Positions 29,513 through 37,569 are shown, counted from the first letter of the stretch. The stretch is DNA of 64,000 nucleotides from Thiohalocapsa sp963695445 (GCA_963695445.1 CAVOGV010000024.1:1-64000); one strand, 5' to 3'. Program-made: numbers and translations. Notes: a model not told the origin generated them from the sequence alone.

Positions 29513-30283
29513 ATGCCCATTTTTACACGATCCATCGCCGAACTCATCGGCACCTTCTGGTTGGTACTCGGCGGTTGCGGCGCCGCCGTCTTCGCCGCCG
29601 GCGTGCCTGACGTCGGCATCGGCTACCTCGGCGTCGCCTTTGCCTTCGGCCTCACCGTGCTGACCATGGCCTATGCGATCGGCCACATCTCCGGCTGCCA
29701 CCTGAACCCGGCCGTCTCGGTGGGTCTGGCAGTGGGTGGCCGCTTCAGTTGGGCCGATGTGCCGATGTATGTCATCGCACAGACCCTCGGCGCCATCGCC
29801 GCCGCCTTCCTGATTCTGTACGTCGCGGGCGACATGGGTCTGTACAAGGAAGGCCAGGCCACGTTCAGCTTGGCCGCCAACAGCCTGGCGGTGAACGGCT
29901 ACGGGGAGTTGTCGCCCCAGGGCTACGGCATGATCGCAGGTCTAGTGACCGAAGTGGTCATGACCTTTATGTTCTTGTTCATCATCCTCGGCGTCACCGA
30001 CAAGCGCGGCTTCGCGGTGGCCGGCGGTCTGGCCATCGGCCTGGCGCTGACGCTGATCCACCTGATCTCGATCCCGGTCACCAACACCTCGGTGAACCCG
30101 GCACGCAGCACCGGCCCGGCACTGGCGCTGGCCCTGTCCGGCGAGGGCAAGGCGCTGGCGCAGCTGTGGCTGTTCTGGGTTGCACCGATCGCTGGCGCCG
30201 TGCTCGCTGGCGTCGTCTACAAGCTGTTTGAGGTCGCCGACGAGCCGCAGGAGATCGAGAAGATGGGCGGAGCAGTCGCGTAA
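29513..30283 (+). CDS. aqpZ: Aquaporin Z
   Basis: A 256-residue MIP channel for water. Motifs SGCHLNPAVSVGLA (residues 61-74) and TNTSVNPARSTGPA (about 188-201) are classical AqpZ, with Cys before HLNPA and Ser after the second NPAR, unlike the GlpF at 2689. Six membrane helices. It is a few residues longer than E. coli AqpZ owing to a charged tail (DEPQEIEKMGG). Single gene followed by a strong hairpin. In a halophilic or fluctuating habitat it would serve osmotic adjustment; that part is inference. Confidence 0.93.
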   Translation: MPIFTRSIAELIGTFWLVLGGCGAAVFAAGVPDVGIGYLGVAFAFGLTVLTMAYAIGHISGCHLNPAVSVGLAVGGRFSWADVPMYVIAQTLGAIAAAFLILYVAGDMGLYKEGQATFSLAANSLAVNGYGELSPQGYGMIAGLVTEVVMTFMFLFIILGVTDKRGFAVAGGLAIGLALTLIHLISIPVTNTSVNPARSTGPALALALSGEGKALAQLWLFWVAPIAGAVLAGVVYKLFEVADEPQEIEKMGGAVA

Positions 30284-30299
30284 CGCTGCCGCTGCGGAC

Positions 30300-30326
30300 G
30301 GCGCCGGTTGGAACACAACCGGCGCC
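30300..30326 (+). terminator. Hairpin 3' of aqpZ
   Basis: An 11-bp perfect stem (GGCGCCGGTTG with CAACCGGCGCC) and a 5-nt loop lies 17 bp after the aqpZ stop, between convergent genes. No T tract follows, so termination may need Rho or the hairpin may protect the 3' end. Confidence 0.55.
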
Positions 30327-30359
30327 CTGAAGGGAGACGTGTTCAGAAATCGCAATGAT

Positions 30360-31246
30360 TCAGAAATCCCAATACATCGCGCTCTTGTCCAGTTTGTAGG
30401 ACCAGGGCAAGCCCGCGTTCTTCCAACCATTCACGACGCGCTCCCCCTTGCGCGGTCCGGACTTGGCCTTATCCCCCTCAAAGCCGTCCGTGACCACATA
30501 GACCTTGGAGTAACCGGCCAGACTCAGGATATTGGCCGCTTTGGCGCTGCGGCTGCCTGAGCGGCAGATCAGGTAGATCGGCGCTCCTTTATCCATGCCG
30601 CGTTGCTCCACCAACGCATTGAAGCTGGTCGTAAACTCGCTGTTGGGTCGCAGTTTGAAGTCTGCTTCTTGTCGTCCCATTCGTCGAAGGAGCCGACGGT
30701 CATGTACGGGATGTTGGCATCTGCCATTTCGGGCATGCCCAGGAAGTTGACCTCCGCGCGGGTGCGCACATCGATGAACAGCGCCTTATCCCCAAGTTTC
30801 TGCAACTGGTCATGGGCTTCGACCGGGCTGACATAGAGACCCTGAGGCGTCTTGTTCTTTTTCGGTACGCCATCGCTGCCGAGCCAGTCGGCGATGATGC
30901 GCAGATCCTGCGCTGATGGTGGCGGGTAGCAACCCTCCTCTTGAACCTGACCGATGCAGAACTGGTCGTGCATGAACACGGTCTTGTCGGAGGCATGCTC
31001 GCCGTCGAAGATGCTGCTGGCATGCCGATACAGATAGTCGGAGGATTTCCCGCGCAGGATCGGCACGTACTTGGATTCCGGGTGGATGCCGTCGGCACCG
31101 TGACAGTTGGTACAGCCGTGACGCTCGAACAGTTCCTGTCCGGGGTCCGGCGCCGCATCGCCGGCAGGAGCGTCGGCGGCAGCAGCCGCGTTGGTGGCCA
31201 GGGTGAAAAGGACGACGGGGATGCAAAGCGCAAGTTGGAACCGCAT
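30360..31246 (-). pseudogene. Periplasmic cytochrome c-rhodanese fusion, one frameshift
   Basis: Signal peptide (LALCIPVVLFTLATNAAAA), then a cytochrome c domain with one haem site, CTNCHGADGIH (residues about 45-55), and a candidate distal region FMHDQFCIG; then a rhodanese domain beginning LYVSPVEAHDQLQKLGDKAL with FIDVRTRAEVNFLGMP. Near 30665 the frame shifts; the rhodanese active-site loop CRSGSRSAKAANIL, where the Cys carries the persulfide, is in the next frame, which ends at 30360. About 295 residues restored. Same strand as, and downstream of, soxZ, so probably part of the same sulfur-oxidation transcript, where a periplasmic rhodanese with its own haem could move sulfane sulfur and electrons. 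The latter is inference. Confidence 0.82.
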
Positions 31247-31362
31247 CGGTATGCTACTCCAGTGTTGGCTTGGTGAATAACGAACGGGGCTGCTGATGTC
31301 GGTGCCATCGGCAGCCGCCTGCGGCCCGTCTGGGTAAGCCCGATTTATCCGGTCCTGGGGAC

Positions 31363-31437
31363 GGGCGACTGCAGTCGCCCGTGTGCCTGTTCACGGCGGA
31401 CTGAAGTCCGCCTCCCCAGGTGCCGACTGAAGTCGGC
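31363..31437. repeat. Three short palindromes with ACTGAAGT-like cores
   Basis: GGGCGACTGCAGTCGCCC (31363-31380), GGCGGACTGAAGTCCGCC (31395-31412) and GCCGACTGAAGTCGGC (31422-31437) are perfect or near-perfect palindromes spaced about 30 nt apart. They fill the 275-bp gap between soxZ and the cytochrome-rhodanese gene. The equal spacing suggests an array rather than three terminators; none has a T tract. Confidence 0.75.
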
Positions 31438-31521
31438 GTACCCAGCGGCGCGGTAGCAGAAACTACGACGGGCGCCGGCAGAGCATGGGGGTCTGTCGGC
31501 AATCGTGCGGGCTAAACGCCT

Positions 31522-31839
31522 CTATTTGATGGTCGTCTCTAGCGCCGCGGATTGCTGCTGGTCGTCGGTCCAACTGACCCGGACGGTATCGCCCACCGCG
31601 CCGTTGCGGATGTCGAAGGACAGGTAGGGGTTGGCGGAAATGCCCCAGCCCCACTCCAGGCTCATGACCGCGGTCCCGTTGTGCTCGCACATCACCTCTT
31701 GGATGAAGTGTCGCGGGATCACTTCCCCGGTGCCCGGGTGCTTGCGGCTACCGGTCTCCATCGGGTGATTGATCAGGACCCTGACGGAGATGATGCCGTC
31801 TTTCAGTTTGGCTCGGATTTTGCCGTTGTCGCTGTTCAT
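31522..31839 (-). CDS. soxZ: SoxZ, sulfur-carrier complex subunit (first copy)
   Basis: 105 residues. SoxZ pairs with SoxY to form the carrier on which thiosulfate sulfur is bound and oxidised in the periplasm. The family core is clear: VRVLINHPMETGSRKHPGTG, EVIPRHFIQEVMCEHNGTAV and WGWGISANPYLSFDIRNGAV. No signal peptide, as is normal: it is exported with SoxY. It lies 141 bp downstream of the frameshifted soxY. A second, more typical SoxZ is at 52882. Confidence 0.93.
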   Translation of the reverse strand: MNSDNGKIRAKLKDGIISVRVLINHPMETGSRKHPGTGEVIPRHFIQEVMCEHNGTAVMSLEWGWGISANPYLSFDIRNGAVGDTVRVSWTDDQQQSAALETTIK

Positions 31840-31980
31840 GATGCTCCGACTGCAATACCGGAAAGGACAAGTGAATCAGGCGCTTCGTCTTGTTGAGATA
31901 GCGACCCGCCAAGAGCGTCGCCCGAAAGCGTAGTAGGGCGACTACACCCTGCGACCGAGACGACCACTAGCTCCGAACCA

Positions 31981-32441
31981 CTAGCCTCCGCAACCACCAG
32001 CGGTGACTTTGACGGCTTGGGTTTGCCGGTAAAGCTTTCCACCAGACTCTACCAGGGCGATCAGGTTGGAACTTTCGCCGAGCTTCACGCGTATCGCCAG
32101 CCGCGGCTCCACCCCAGCGGTGAAATGGCGCGCGCCAACAGCGGCGACGGATTGCCGTCCGACAGCAGTGTCAGCGTGCTGGGCTCCGGCAGCGCGATGA
32201 CCACCTCGACTGGCACGACCCGGCCGTTTTCGGCGATATCCGGTGTTGTGATGAGATTTGGTCAGTCTCTTCGACCACGACCTCACCGAACAGAAGGGCC
32301 TCGGCGGCCTGCCAGATCCGTTGCCTGAAAGGCTTCGCCGGACCAGGCGGCCCGCGACACCTTAGGCAAGATACCGGCGGCCCAGAGCGCCGCCAAGGTT
32401 GTGGCCGAAACGACCGATGTCAGCGCTTGCCGACGTTGCAT
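31981..32441 (-). pseudogene. soxY: SoxY, sulfur carrier protein (first copy), frameshifted
   Basis: SoxY carries the substrate on the Cys of its C-terminal GGCGG. Start ATG at 32441 gives a leader with MQRRQALTS (short Tat-type) and AAWSGEAFQATDL. The frame then breaks near 32310; the middle reads TTPDIAENGRVVPVEVVIAL in another frame, breaks again near 32140, and resumes as GVEPRLAIRVKLGESSNLIA and AVKVTAGGCGG to the stop at 31981. All family blocks are recoverable, so either sequencing errors or a recent loss. The intact copy is at 52374. Confidence 0.85.
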
Positions 32442-32533
32442 CGTCGTCTCCTTCAGGGTTGACCTAAATGGAACATGATTGGCAATGTTAACAATCGCTT
32501 GGGCGCTTTTCAACCGCGTCACGAGCCTGCGGA

Positions 32534-32872
32534 TCAACAGCCGTCGTCTTCCACCTCGGCCTCGCCGGTCGTTTTGGTCTCGCTTCACGGCGCCTGCCTC
32601 GTCGGTCTTCTTGGTCCGAATAAACATCATGTACTCGATGCGGTCGAAACTGCTCGCGCAGGGCGACGATCGATATCGGTGTCCCTCAGCCCGTCGTAGA
32701 TGTAGATGCGACCACTTTGCTCTTGGGCCAATTCGGACGGGGTCGGCTCAAGCAGTCGGCGCAGTTCGATCTGCGACACATCGGCCGCTTGCCCGACGGC
32801 AGGAACGAGCGCAAGTAGGACGAACAGCGACGCGATCAGCGCACGCTTGGGTGCTGTTGAATGCTTGTTCAT
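32534..32872 (-). pseudogene. Small secreted protein upstream of soxY, two frameshifts
   Basis: Signal peptide (ALIASLFVLLALVPAVGQA) followed by ADVSQIELRRLLEPTPSELA, then GRIYIYDGLRDTDIDRAL. The frame changes near 32650 to REQFDRIEYMMFIRTKKTDE and again near 32575, giving the acidic end TGEAEVEDDGC and a stop at 32534. About 112 residues restored, ending in Cys. It is the first gene of the soxY-soxZ-cytochrome/rhodanese series on this strand. I know no function; being exported and sox-linked, a role in periplasmic sulfur chemistry is plausible only. Confidence 0.55.
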
Positions 32873-33265
32873 GGCGATTGACTCGTCGGCTCCTGTGATT
32901 CTCGCGAATTGCGGACGACCTCGTCAGCGGCACCTGGACGCGATTGCGTCTGACCAAGACCCTGAGCGGCAACGCGGCACGCGCAACATGGTCGTCCGTT
33001 GATTCCCCGGCATCAGCCGGGGTATGCGCCATGGCCCATTTTTCTTGCAGCGCCCACGTTCGGGGCGACGACATCCTTCGCCGGGATGCTAATCGCGCGC
33101 CCGTCGACCGCCGAATGACGGGCGCGGTCGAAACGCGATTGATTCTCAGTATAGACAATCATCGCAACAAGGCCGCGAAACAGTTCATACCCCGAAAGTG
33201 ACAAATGTCACGGAACAACACACTTCGGTACCATACGCCCAGGCACACGACGAGAGCACTGCACC
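32873..33265. other. 393-bp divergent promoter region, sox cluster / hemF
   Basis: Holds the promoters of the sox series (leftward) and hemF (rightward), but no confident -35/-10 pair was found. A hairpin CCCCGGC-ATCA-GCCGGGG lies at 33005-33022. No gene seen. Confidence 0.5.
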
Positions 33266-34225
33266 ATGGCCGACCAGCCCGACATCGACGCCGTCCGCGA
33301 CTATTTGCTCGACCTCCAGGACCGCATCACCGACGCACTCGCCGCCGAGGACGGCGGCGACGGCTTCCGCGAGGATGCCTGGAGTCGCCCAGGTGGCGGC
33401 GGCGGACGCAGCCGGATCCTCGAGGGTGGCGCGGTGTTCGAGAAGGGCGGCATCAACTTCTCAGACGTGCAGGGCGACGCCATGCCGCCGAGCGCCAGCG
33501 CCAATCGCCCCGAACTGGCCGGCCGGAGTTTCCAGGCCATGGGGGTTTCGCTGGTCATGCACCCACGCAACCCGTTCGTGCCGACCTCGCACATGAACGT
33601 ACGCTTCTTCATTGCCGAAAAGCCTGGTCACGCGCCCGTCTGGTGGTTTGGTGGCGGCTTCGACCTGACGCCCTACTACGGCAACGACGAGGACGTGATC
33701 CACTGGCACCAGACCGCGCGCGACGCCTGCAACGGCTTCGGCGACGGTACTGGCGGATATGCAGATACTGGCGACACCGGAGACGCCGCGGTGCACGCCC
33801 GCTTCAAGGCCTGGTGCGATCGCTATTTTTACCTCAAGCATCGCGACGAGCCCCGCGGCGTCGGCGGCCTGTTCTTCGACGATCTCAACGAGTGGGGGTT
33901 CGAGCGCAGCTTCGCGTTCATGCGCAGCGTCGCCGAGCACTATCTGCCCGGCTACCGGCCGATCGTCGCGCGGCGCAAGGGGCTGGCGTACGACGAGGCC
34001 GAGCGCGAATTCCAAAAGTACCGCCGCGGCCGCTACGTCGAGTTCAACCTCGTCTACGACCGCGGCACGCTGTTCGGGCTGCAATCGGGCGGGCGCACCG
34101 AATCCATCCTCATGTCGCTGCCACCGGAAGTCAGTTGGCGCTATGACTGGCGGCCGGAGCCCGACAGCCCGGAGGCCGAACTCTACGAGCGGTATCTGGT
34201 GCCGCGGGACTGGCTGGCGGACTAA
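33266..34225 (+). CDS. hemF: Oxygen-dependent coproporphyrinogen III oxidase HemF
   Basis: Aerobic haem/tetrapyrrole biosynthesis: oxidative decarboxylation of coproporphyrinogen III to protoporphyrinogen IX, cytoplasmic. Family blocks: GGGGRSRILEGGAVFEKGGI, PTSHMNVRFF, WWFGGGFDLTPYYG, GVGGLFFDDLNEWGFERSFA, EFNLVYDRGTLFGLQSGGRT and the terminal SLPPEVSWRYDW. A short Gly/Asp-rich insertion (TGGYADTGDTGDAAV, about residue 160) sits before the conserved F-K-x-WCDRYF helix and is not in E. coli HemF. 319 residues. The end overlaps the first bases of a short repeat at 34223. Confidence 0.94.
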   Translation: MADQPDIDAVRDYLLDLQDRITDALAAEDGGDGFREDAWSRPGGGGGRSRILEGGAVFEKGGINFSDVQGDAMPPSASANRPELAGRSFQAMGVSLVMHPRNPFVPTSHMNVRFFIAEKPGHAPVWWFGGGFDLTPYYGNDEDVIHWHQTARDACNGFGDGTGGYADTGDTGDAAVHARFKAWCDRYFYLKHRDEPRGVGGLFFDDLNEWGFERSFAFMRSVAEHYLPGYRPIVARRKGLAYDEAEREFQKYRRGRYVEFNLVYDRGTLFGLQSGGRTESILMSLPPEVSWRYDWRPEPDSPEAELYERYLVPRDWLAD

Positions 34226-34251
34226 GGCGATTTCTGTCAGATCCGCCTAAG
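34223..34251. repeat. Short palindromic repeat, GGCGATTTCTGTCAG family
   Basis: TAAGGCGATTTCTGTCAG followed by ATCCGCCTAAG: AGGCG and CGCCT flank the conserved core. It begins in the hemF stop codon. Related copies are at 13364-13396 (inverted), 45756-45782 and 63822-63849. Confidence 0.65.
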
Positions 34252-34325
34252 CGACGAAAAACGTAGAGATTCAGCCGAGCATCCGCCGTTTCGGCCATCG
34301 ACGACAGCCGCCGCCTCCGGCCTTA

Positions 34326-34416
34326 TGCTGCACTGCAACAAAAAATTCCAGCCAACCCCTTGACAGGCGTTTCTTCGGCCATTATTGTGCACTGCAACAA
34401 TTGCTGCACTGCAACA
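34326..34416 (+). promoter_or_regulatory. phaP promoter with three PhaR-like operators
   Basis: TGCTGCACTGCAACA occurs at 34326-34340 and 34402-34416, and TTGTGCACTGCAACA at 34385-34399. A -35 TTGACA (34360-34365) and -10 TATTGT (34383-34388) at 17-bp spacing fit a sigma-70 promoter, with two operators over and just after the -10. PhaR, the PHA-responsive repressor, is known to bind CTGC-N3/4-GCA sites before phasin genes; the PhaR gene is not in the window. Confidence 0.72.
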
Positions 34417-34433
34417 GAACTGGAGATTGAACA

Positions 34434-34805
34434 ATGAACACGAAAGAAGTTGTCAACACCTACACCGACCTCACCAACAAGAGCGTTGAGCGCATCAACT
34501 CGCTGGGCGAACTGAACGTCAAGCTGGCAGAGACCGTCACCACCCGCCAGATGGACGTCATGAATCTGTTCATGGAGCAGGGTGTGCGCATGATGAGCCT
34601 GGCGACCGAGGCCAAGGGCTACAGCGACCTCTACAAGGGCCAGGTTGAAATGGCCAAGGAGATCAGCGAGCGCATGATGGCAGAGTCCAAGGCCAACATG
34701 AAGCTGGCCGGCGAGATCCGTGACGACTATCGCGGCTGGTTCGACAAGGCCATGGCCGACGTCAAGGACAGCAACACGGTGGTCCGTAACGCCGTCACCG
34801 CTTAA
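34434..34805 (+). CDS. phaP: Phasin, PHA granule-associated protein
   Basis: 123 residues, nearly all predicted amphipathic helix (NKSVERINSLGELNVKLAET, MNLFMEQGVRMMSLATEAKG), as in phasins that coat polyhydroxyalkanoate granules and limit their size. Preceded by a good AACTGGAG ribosome site and by the operator-bearing promoter described at 34326, which predicts strong expression when polymer accumulates. phaB follows 173 bp downstream on the same strand with a small hairpin (GGCGCAC/GTGCGCC, 34829-34850) between them. Confidence 0.85.
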   Translation: MNTKEVVNTYTDLTNKSVERINSLGELNVKLAETVTTRQMDVMNLFMEQGVRMMSLATEAKGYSDLYKGQVEMAKEISERMMAESKANMKLAGEIRDDYRGWFDKAMADVKDSNTVVRNAVTA

Positions 34806-34978
34806 TTCTCGGACATCACCCGAGAGCCGGCGCACAGGGAATCGTGCGCCTACCCGGAGCGGTAGGCTCGACAATCGGCATCGGCCGGCATTAAAACAGT
34901 GACGGCGGCGCCCCGGAGTACAGGCAGCCGGCGCACCGTCAACGACATCGGATCTCTCAATAGTAAGGTGAACCAGCC

Positions 34979-35728
34979 ATGACCACCCCAGCACGAGTGG
35001 CACTGGTGACAGGCGGTATCGGCGGCATCGGAACGGCCATCTGCCAGCGCTTGGCCAAAGACGGCATGAAGGTCGTCGCGAATCATCACCCGTCGGAGCA
35101 GGAGGCAGCCTCCGCCTGGAAGCGGGAGCAGGCCGATGCGGGCTTTGAAATCGACACCATCGCGGCAGACGTGTCCTCCTTCGAGGACTGCGCGCAAATG
35201 GTCGCCACCATCAAGCAGAGCTATGGGCCCGTTGCGGTCCTCGTGAACTGCGCCGGCATCACCCGTGACAAGACGTTCAAAAAGATGGAAGAGGCGCAGT
35301 GGCGCGCCGTCATCGACGTCAATCTGAGCAGCGTGTTCAACGTCACCCGCAACATCTGGGACGATATGCTCGAGGCCGGCTTTGGCCGCATCGTCAACAT
35401 CTCATCCGTCAACGGCCAGCGCGGCCAGTTTGGCCAAGCCAACTACGCTGCCGCCAAGGCCGGTATGCACGGCGTCACGATGAGCCTGGCCCAAGAAGGC
35501 GCAGCCAAGGGCATCACCGTTAACACGGTGTCGCCCGGATACGTCGAAACCGCAATGACCAAGGCCATGCGCGACGACGTTCGCGACGCCATCGTCGCCA
35601 CCGTTCCGATGCGCCGCATGGCACAGCCGGAAGAGATCGCCAGCGCCATCGCCTTTCTGGTCGCGGAAGAGAACGGATACGTCACCGGCATCAATCTGCC
35701 CGTGAATGGCGGCCTATTCATTCATTGA
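34979..35728 (+). CDS. phaB: Acetoacetyl-CoA reductase PhaB
   Basis: NADPH-dependent reduction of acetoacetyl-CoA to (R)-3-hydroxybutyryl-CoA, the monomer for PHB synthase. Short-chain dehydrogenase features: TGGIGGIGTAICQRLA cofactor loop, NCAGITRDKTF, catalytic Ser in IVNISSVNGQRGQ, YAAAKAGMHG with the Tyr/Lys pair, and VSPGYVETAMTKA. The phrase FKKMEEAQW is typical of PhaB rather than FabG. 249 residues. Ends before an intrinsic terminator at 35839. phaA and phaC are not in the window. Confidence 0.92.
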   Translation: MTTPARVALVTGGIGGIGTAICQRLAKDGMKVVANHHPSEQEAASAWKREQADAGFEIDTIAADVSSFEDCAQMVATIKQSYGPVAVLVNCAGITRDKTFKKMEEAQWRAVIDVNLSSVFNVTRNIWDDMLEAGFGRIVNISSVNGQRGQFGQANYAAAKAGMHGVTMSLAQEGAAKGITVNTVSPGYVETAMTKAMRDDVRDAIVATVPMRRMAQPEEIASAIAFLVAEENGYVTGINLPVNGGLFIH

Positions 35729-35838
35729 TCAGCCTCTCCGAGAGCGCATGATCTGACCCGATTCGTCGCGGGCCGCCCGGCAAGCCGGCCCGCGGCAACC
35801 CAGTGTCCTCCTCGTCTCTCTCACTATGAGACGTTTCC

Positions 35839-35865
35839 AGCCCGGCTCCCCGCCGGGCTTTTTTT
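35839..35865 (+). terminator. Intrinsic terminator after phaB
   Basis: AGCCCGGC (35839-35846) pairs with GCCGGGCT (35852-35859) around a 5-nt loop and is followed by a run of seven T. About 110 bp beyond the phaB stop. Confidence 0.85.
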
Positions 35866-35981
35866 GTGCCTACCGTTCCAACCTCGACGCTGGTCACCCC
35901 AAGCCGTCCCCCTCGTCTGCCGCGGAGGTTATACACTAGCGTCTCGGCAAGAACATCAGTTGGCCTGACCGGGAGTGATTC

Positions 35982-36755
35982 ATGCATGCATCGTCAGTCG
36001 TCGCAATGAACCGCGCTCGCGCGCTCGCGCTCCTTATCGCGCTGCTCTGGCTCGCCGCCAGCGCCGTAGCCGAGGCAGCCGTTGACCAGATGTACGAGTG
36101 CGACCAGGATGGTACGGTGACGTTCTCGGACCAACCCTGCACGGGTCCGGAGCGCATCCGAGACGTGGAGTACGACCAGCCGAGCGGCAGCCAAACCCGC
36201 AATGCCGAGGCTGCGCTGCAAGACGAGGAAGCCGAATCTGGCGCCGTGGCGCAGGCAAGCGTGCTGGACACGGAAATACTGAAAACCGAACAACAGATCA
36301 GTCGTCTGCAGATCGAACGCACCACCCGGTTGGCGGAGATGCGAGAGCAGCGCCGCCTAGGCAGCGAGGACAGGGATCGAGCCGCCTGGTTGCAGCAGAT
36401 GGATCAGAAAATGGAGTCCACCTACCAGGACTACAGTGCGCAGATCATCACGGCCACCGATCGACTGAACGAATTGAAGGCGCGCCGCGCGGCGCTCGGC
36501 GTCGGCGAACAGTCCGCTTGGACCGGAATAGCCAGGCGCTCAGCGCCCCGAGCGCAGCCACAGGGTGCGGCCGATCTTCAGCCCGACCAGCAGCACGGGC
36601 GTTGCGTGCAGGAACAAATCGAAGATATCGATGGGCCGTACCAGCGACCCCGCGAACAGCATCTGCAGCTTTTCCCACAGATGCGGCTCGGGCTGAGACG
36701 GCCAGGGGGCAATACCAAGCATCAGGGCCGGGATCAACAGGTAGATCAGTGGTAA
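35982..36755 (+). CDS. DUF4124 domain protein, secreted; C-terminus uncertain
   Basis: Signal peptide (ALALLIALLWLAASAVAEAA), then the short DUF4124 domain (MYECDQDGTVTFSDQPCTG, near residues 37-55), typical of small periplasmic proteins of unknown function, and a helical coiled-coil region (TEQQISRLQIERTTRLAEMR, MDQKMESTYQDYSAQI). The ATG at 35982 has GGGAGTG upstream. From about residue 185 the frame runs antisense through the convergent gene at 36540 and reads like a shadow (Gln/Arg/Gly), so the true end is probably near 36530 with an indel hiding the stop. As read, 257 residues. Confidence 0.65.
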   Translation: MHASSVVAMNRARALALLIALLWLAASAVAEAAVDQMYECDQDGTVTFSDQPCTGPERIRDVEYDQPSGSQTRNAEAALQDEEAESGAVAQASVLDTEILKTEQQISRLQIERTTRLAEMREQRRLGSEDRDRAAWLQQMDQKMESTYQDYSAQIITATDRLNELKARRAALGVGEQSAWTGIARRSAPRAQPQGAADLQPDQQHGRCVQEQIEDIDGPYQRPREQHLQLFPQMRLGLRRPGGNTKHQGRDQQVDQW

Positions 36756-36785
36756 CTGGTCGAACAATCGTACTAGGCCCCGCAT
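36540..36785 (-). CDS. Small conserved membrane protein, often annotated RND-transporter-like
   Basis: 81 residues with two hydrophobic segments (LIYLLIPALMLGIAP and FLHATPVLLVGLKIG) around the conserved block EPHLWEKLQMLFAGSLVRPI DIF. Close relatives in pseudomonads carry the label RND transporter, but nothing in so short a protein supports efflux. It overlaps the tail of the DUF4124 frame on the other strand, and its start lies back-to-back with the DUF3301 gene. Choosing this gene over the opposing tail rests on its compact, membrane-protein composition. Confidence 0.6.
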   Translation of the reverse strand: MRGLVRLFDQLPLIYLLIPALMLGIAPWPSQPEPHLWEKLQMLFAGSLVRPIDIFDLFLHATPVLLVGLKIGRTLWLRSGR

Positions 36786-36804
36786 GGGTATGCTCCGATC
36801 CGCT

Positions 36805-37263
36805 ATGGAAAATTTGTTCGCAATCCTGTTCCTGCTGCTGGTCGGTTGGCTCTGGCTGGATACGCTGCGCGCCCGGGAGATGGCGGTCGCGCTAGCGCGC
36901 CGAGCCTGCGAACGCTACGACGTGCAGTTTCTGGATCAAGCAGTGGCGTTACGCCGCCTCGGTCTGCGCTGGACGCGCGAAGGTGTGCGCGTGCGCAGAC
37001 AATACCGGTTCGAATTCAGCGAGGAAGGCACCGGTCGGCGCTACGGTGATCTGGTCTTGCTTGGCCTGCGCCTAGAGCACTTGAGCCTAGACCTAGAGGC
37101 GCCGGGGAGCACTTCCGATGGCGAGGGCGGGGCGAGGGCGGGTCAGCGCCTATTTGATCACCCGCAGCGATGGACGTGCTGGCTTTTTATCGCCGCCACC
37201 GGTGCCATCGGTATCAGGACCGGACGTCGTGTCTTCGTCAGCGGCATCATCGGCCGCGGGTAA
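36805..37263 (+). CDS. DUF3301 domain protein
   Basis: Begins with a single membrane helix (FAILFLLLVGWLWLD), then DTLRAREMAVALARRACERY and LDQAVALRRLGLRWTREGVR, the DUF3301 pattern; the domain ends near residue 105 (LEHLSLDLEAP). The remaining 45 residues overlap sspB on the opposite strand and look unlike the family, so an indel may hide the real stop near 37140. The ATG at 36805 is preferred over 36784 because family members start with the hydrophobic helix. Function unknown. Confidence 0.65.
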   Translation: MENLFAILFLLLVGWLWLDTLRAREMAVALARRACERYDVQFLDQAVALRRLGLRWTREGVRVRRQYRFEFSEEGTGRRYGDLVLLGLRLEHLSLDLEAPGSTSDGEGGARAGQRLFDHPQRWTCWLFIAATGAIGIRTGRRVFVSGIIGRG

Positions 37264-37569
37264 CTCGTCCGGAAACAACATGCCATGGCCATTCTCGCGG
37301 GCATAGACGCCGAGAACAGCCTGGGGCGAGAGTTCGACGGCGAATGGCGAGCCGCCGAAGCGCGCCGAGAAGCGAATGCTGTCGTTACCCAGTTGCAACG
37401 CCTGTACAGCCTGGGGAGCCACATTGAGCACGATGCGCCCGTCGTCGACGAATGCCTTAGGCACGGCCGCGGACGGGTGCTCGGCATCCACCACCAGGTG
37501 GGGCGTCAGGCCGTTGTCGATGATCCACTCGTATAGGGCGCGGATCAGGTAGGGTCGGTTCGATGTCAT
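37150..37569 (-). CDS. sspB: ClpXP adaptor SspB
   Basis: SspB binds the ssrA tag of stalled-ribosome products and delivers them to ClpXP. The folded domain spans residues 1-110 (RPYLIRALYEWIIDNGLTPH, HLVVDAEHPSAAVPKAFVDD, GRIVLNVAPQAV); a flexible acidic linker leads to the C-terminal ClpX-binding peptide RPSLRVIK, complete here. Start ATG at 37569 (MTSNRPY). 139 residues, normal length. It lies 48 bp after sspA, the usual order petABC-sspA-sspB. Confidence 0.92.
   Translation of the reverse strand: MTSNRPYLIRALYEWIIDNGLTPHLVVDAEHPSAAVPKAFVDDGRIVLNVAPQAVQALQLGNDSIRFSARFGGSPFAVELSPQAVLGVYARENGHGMLFPDELPAADDAADEDTTSGPDTDGTGGGDKKPARPSLRVIK

Noticed and set aside
33005..33022. CCCCGGC hairpin as a terminator for the sox or hemF transcript
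   Set aside because: It lies between divergent starts, has no T tract, and is upstream of both genes.
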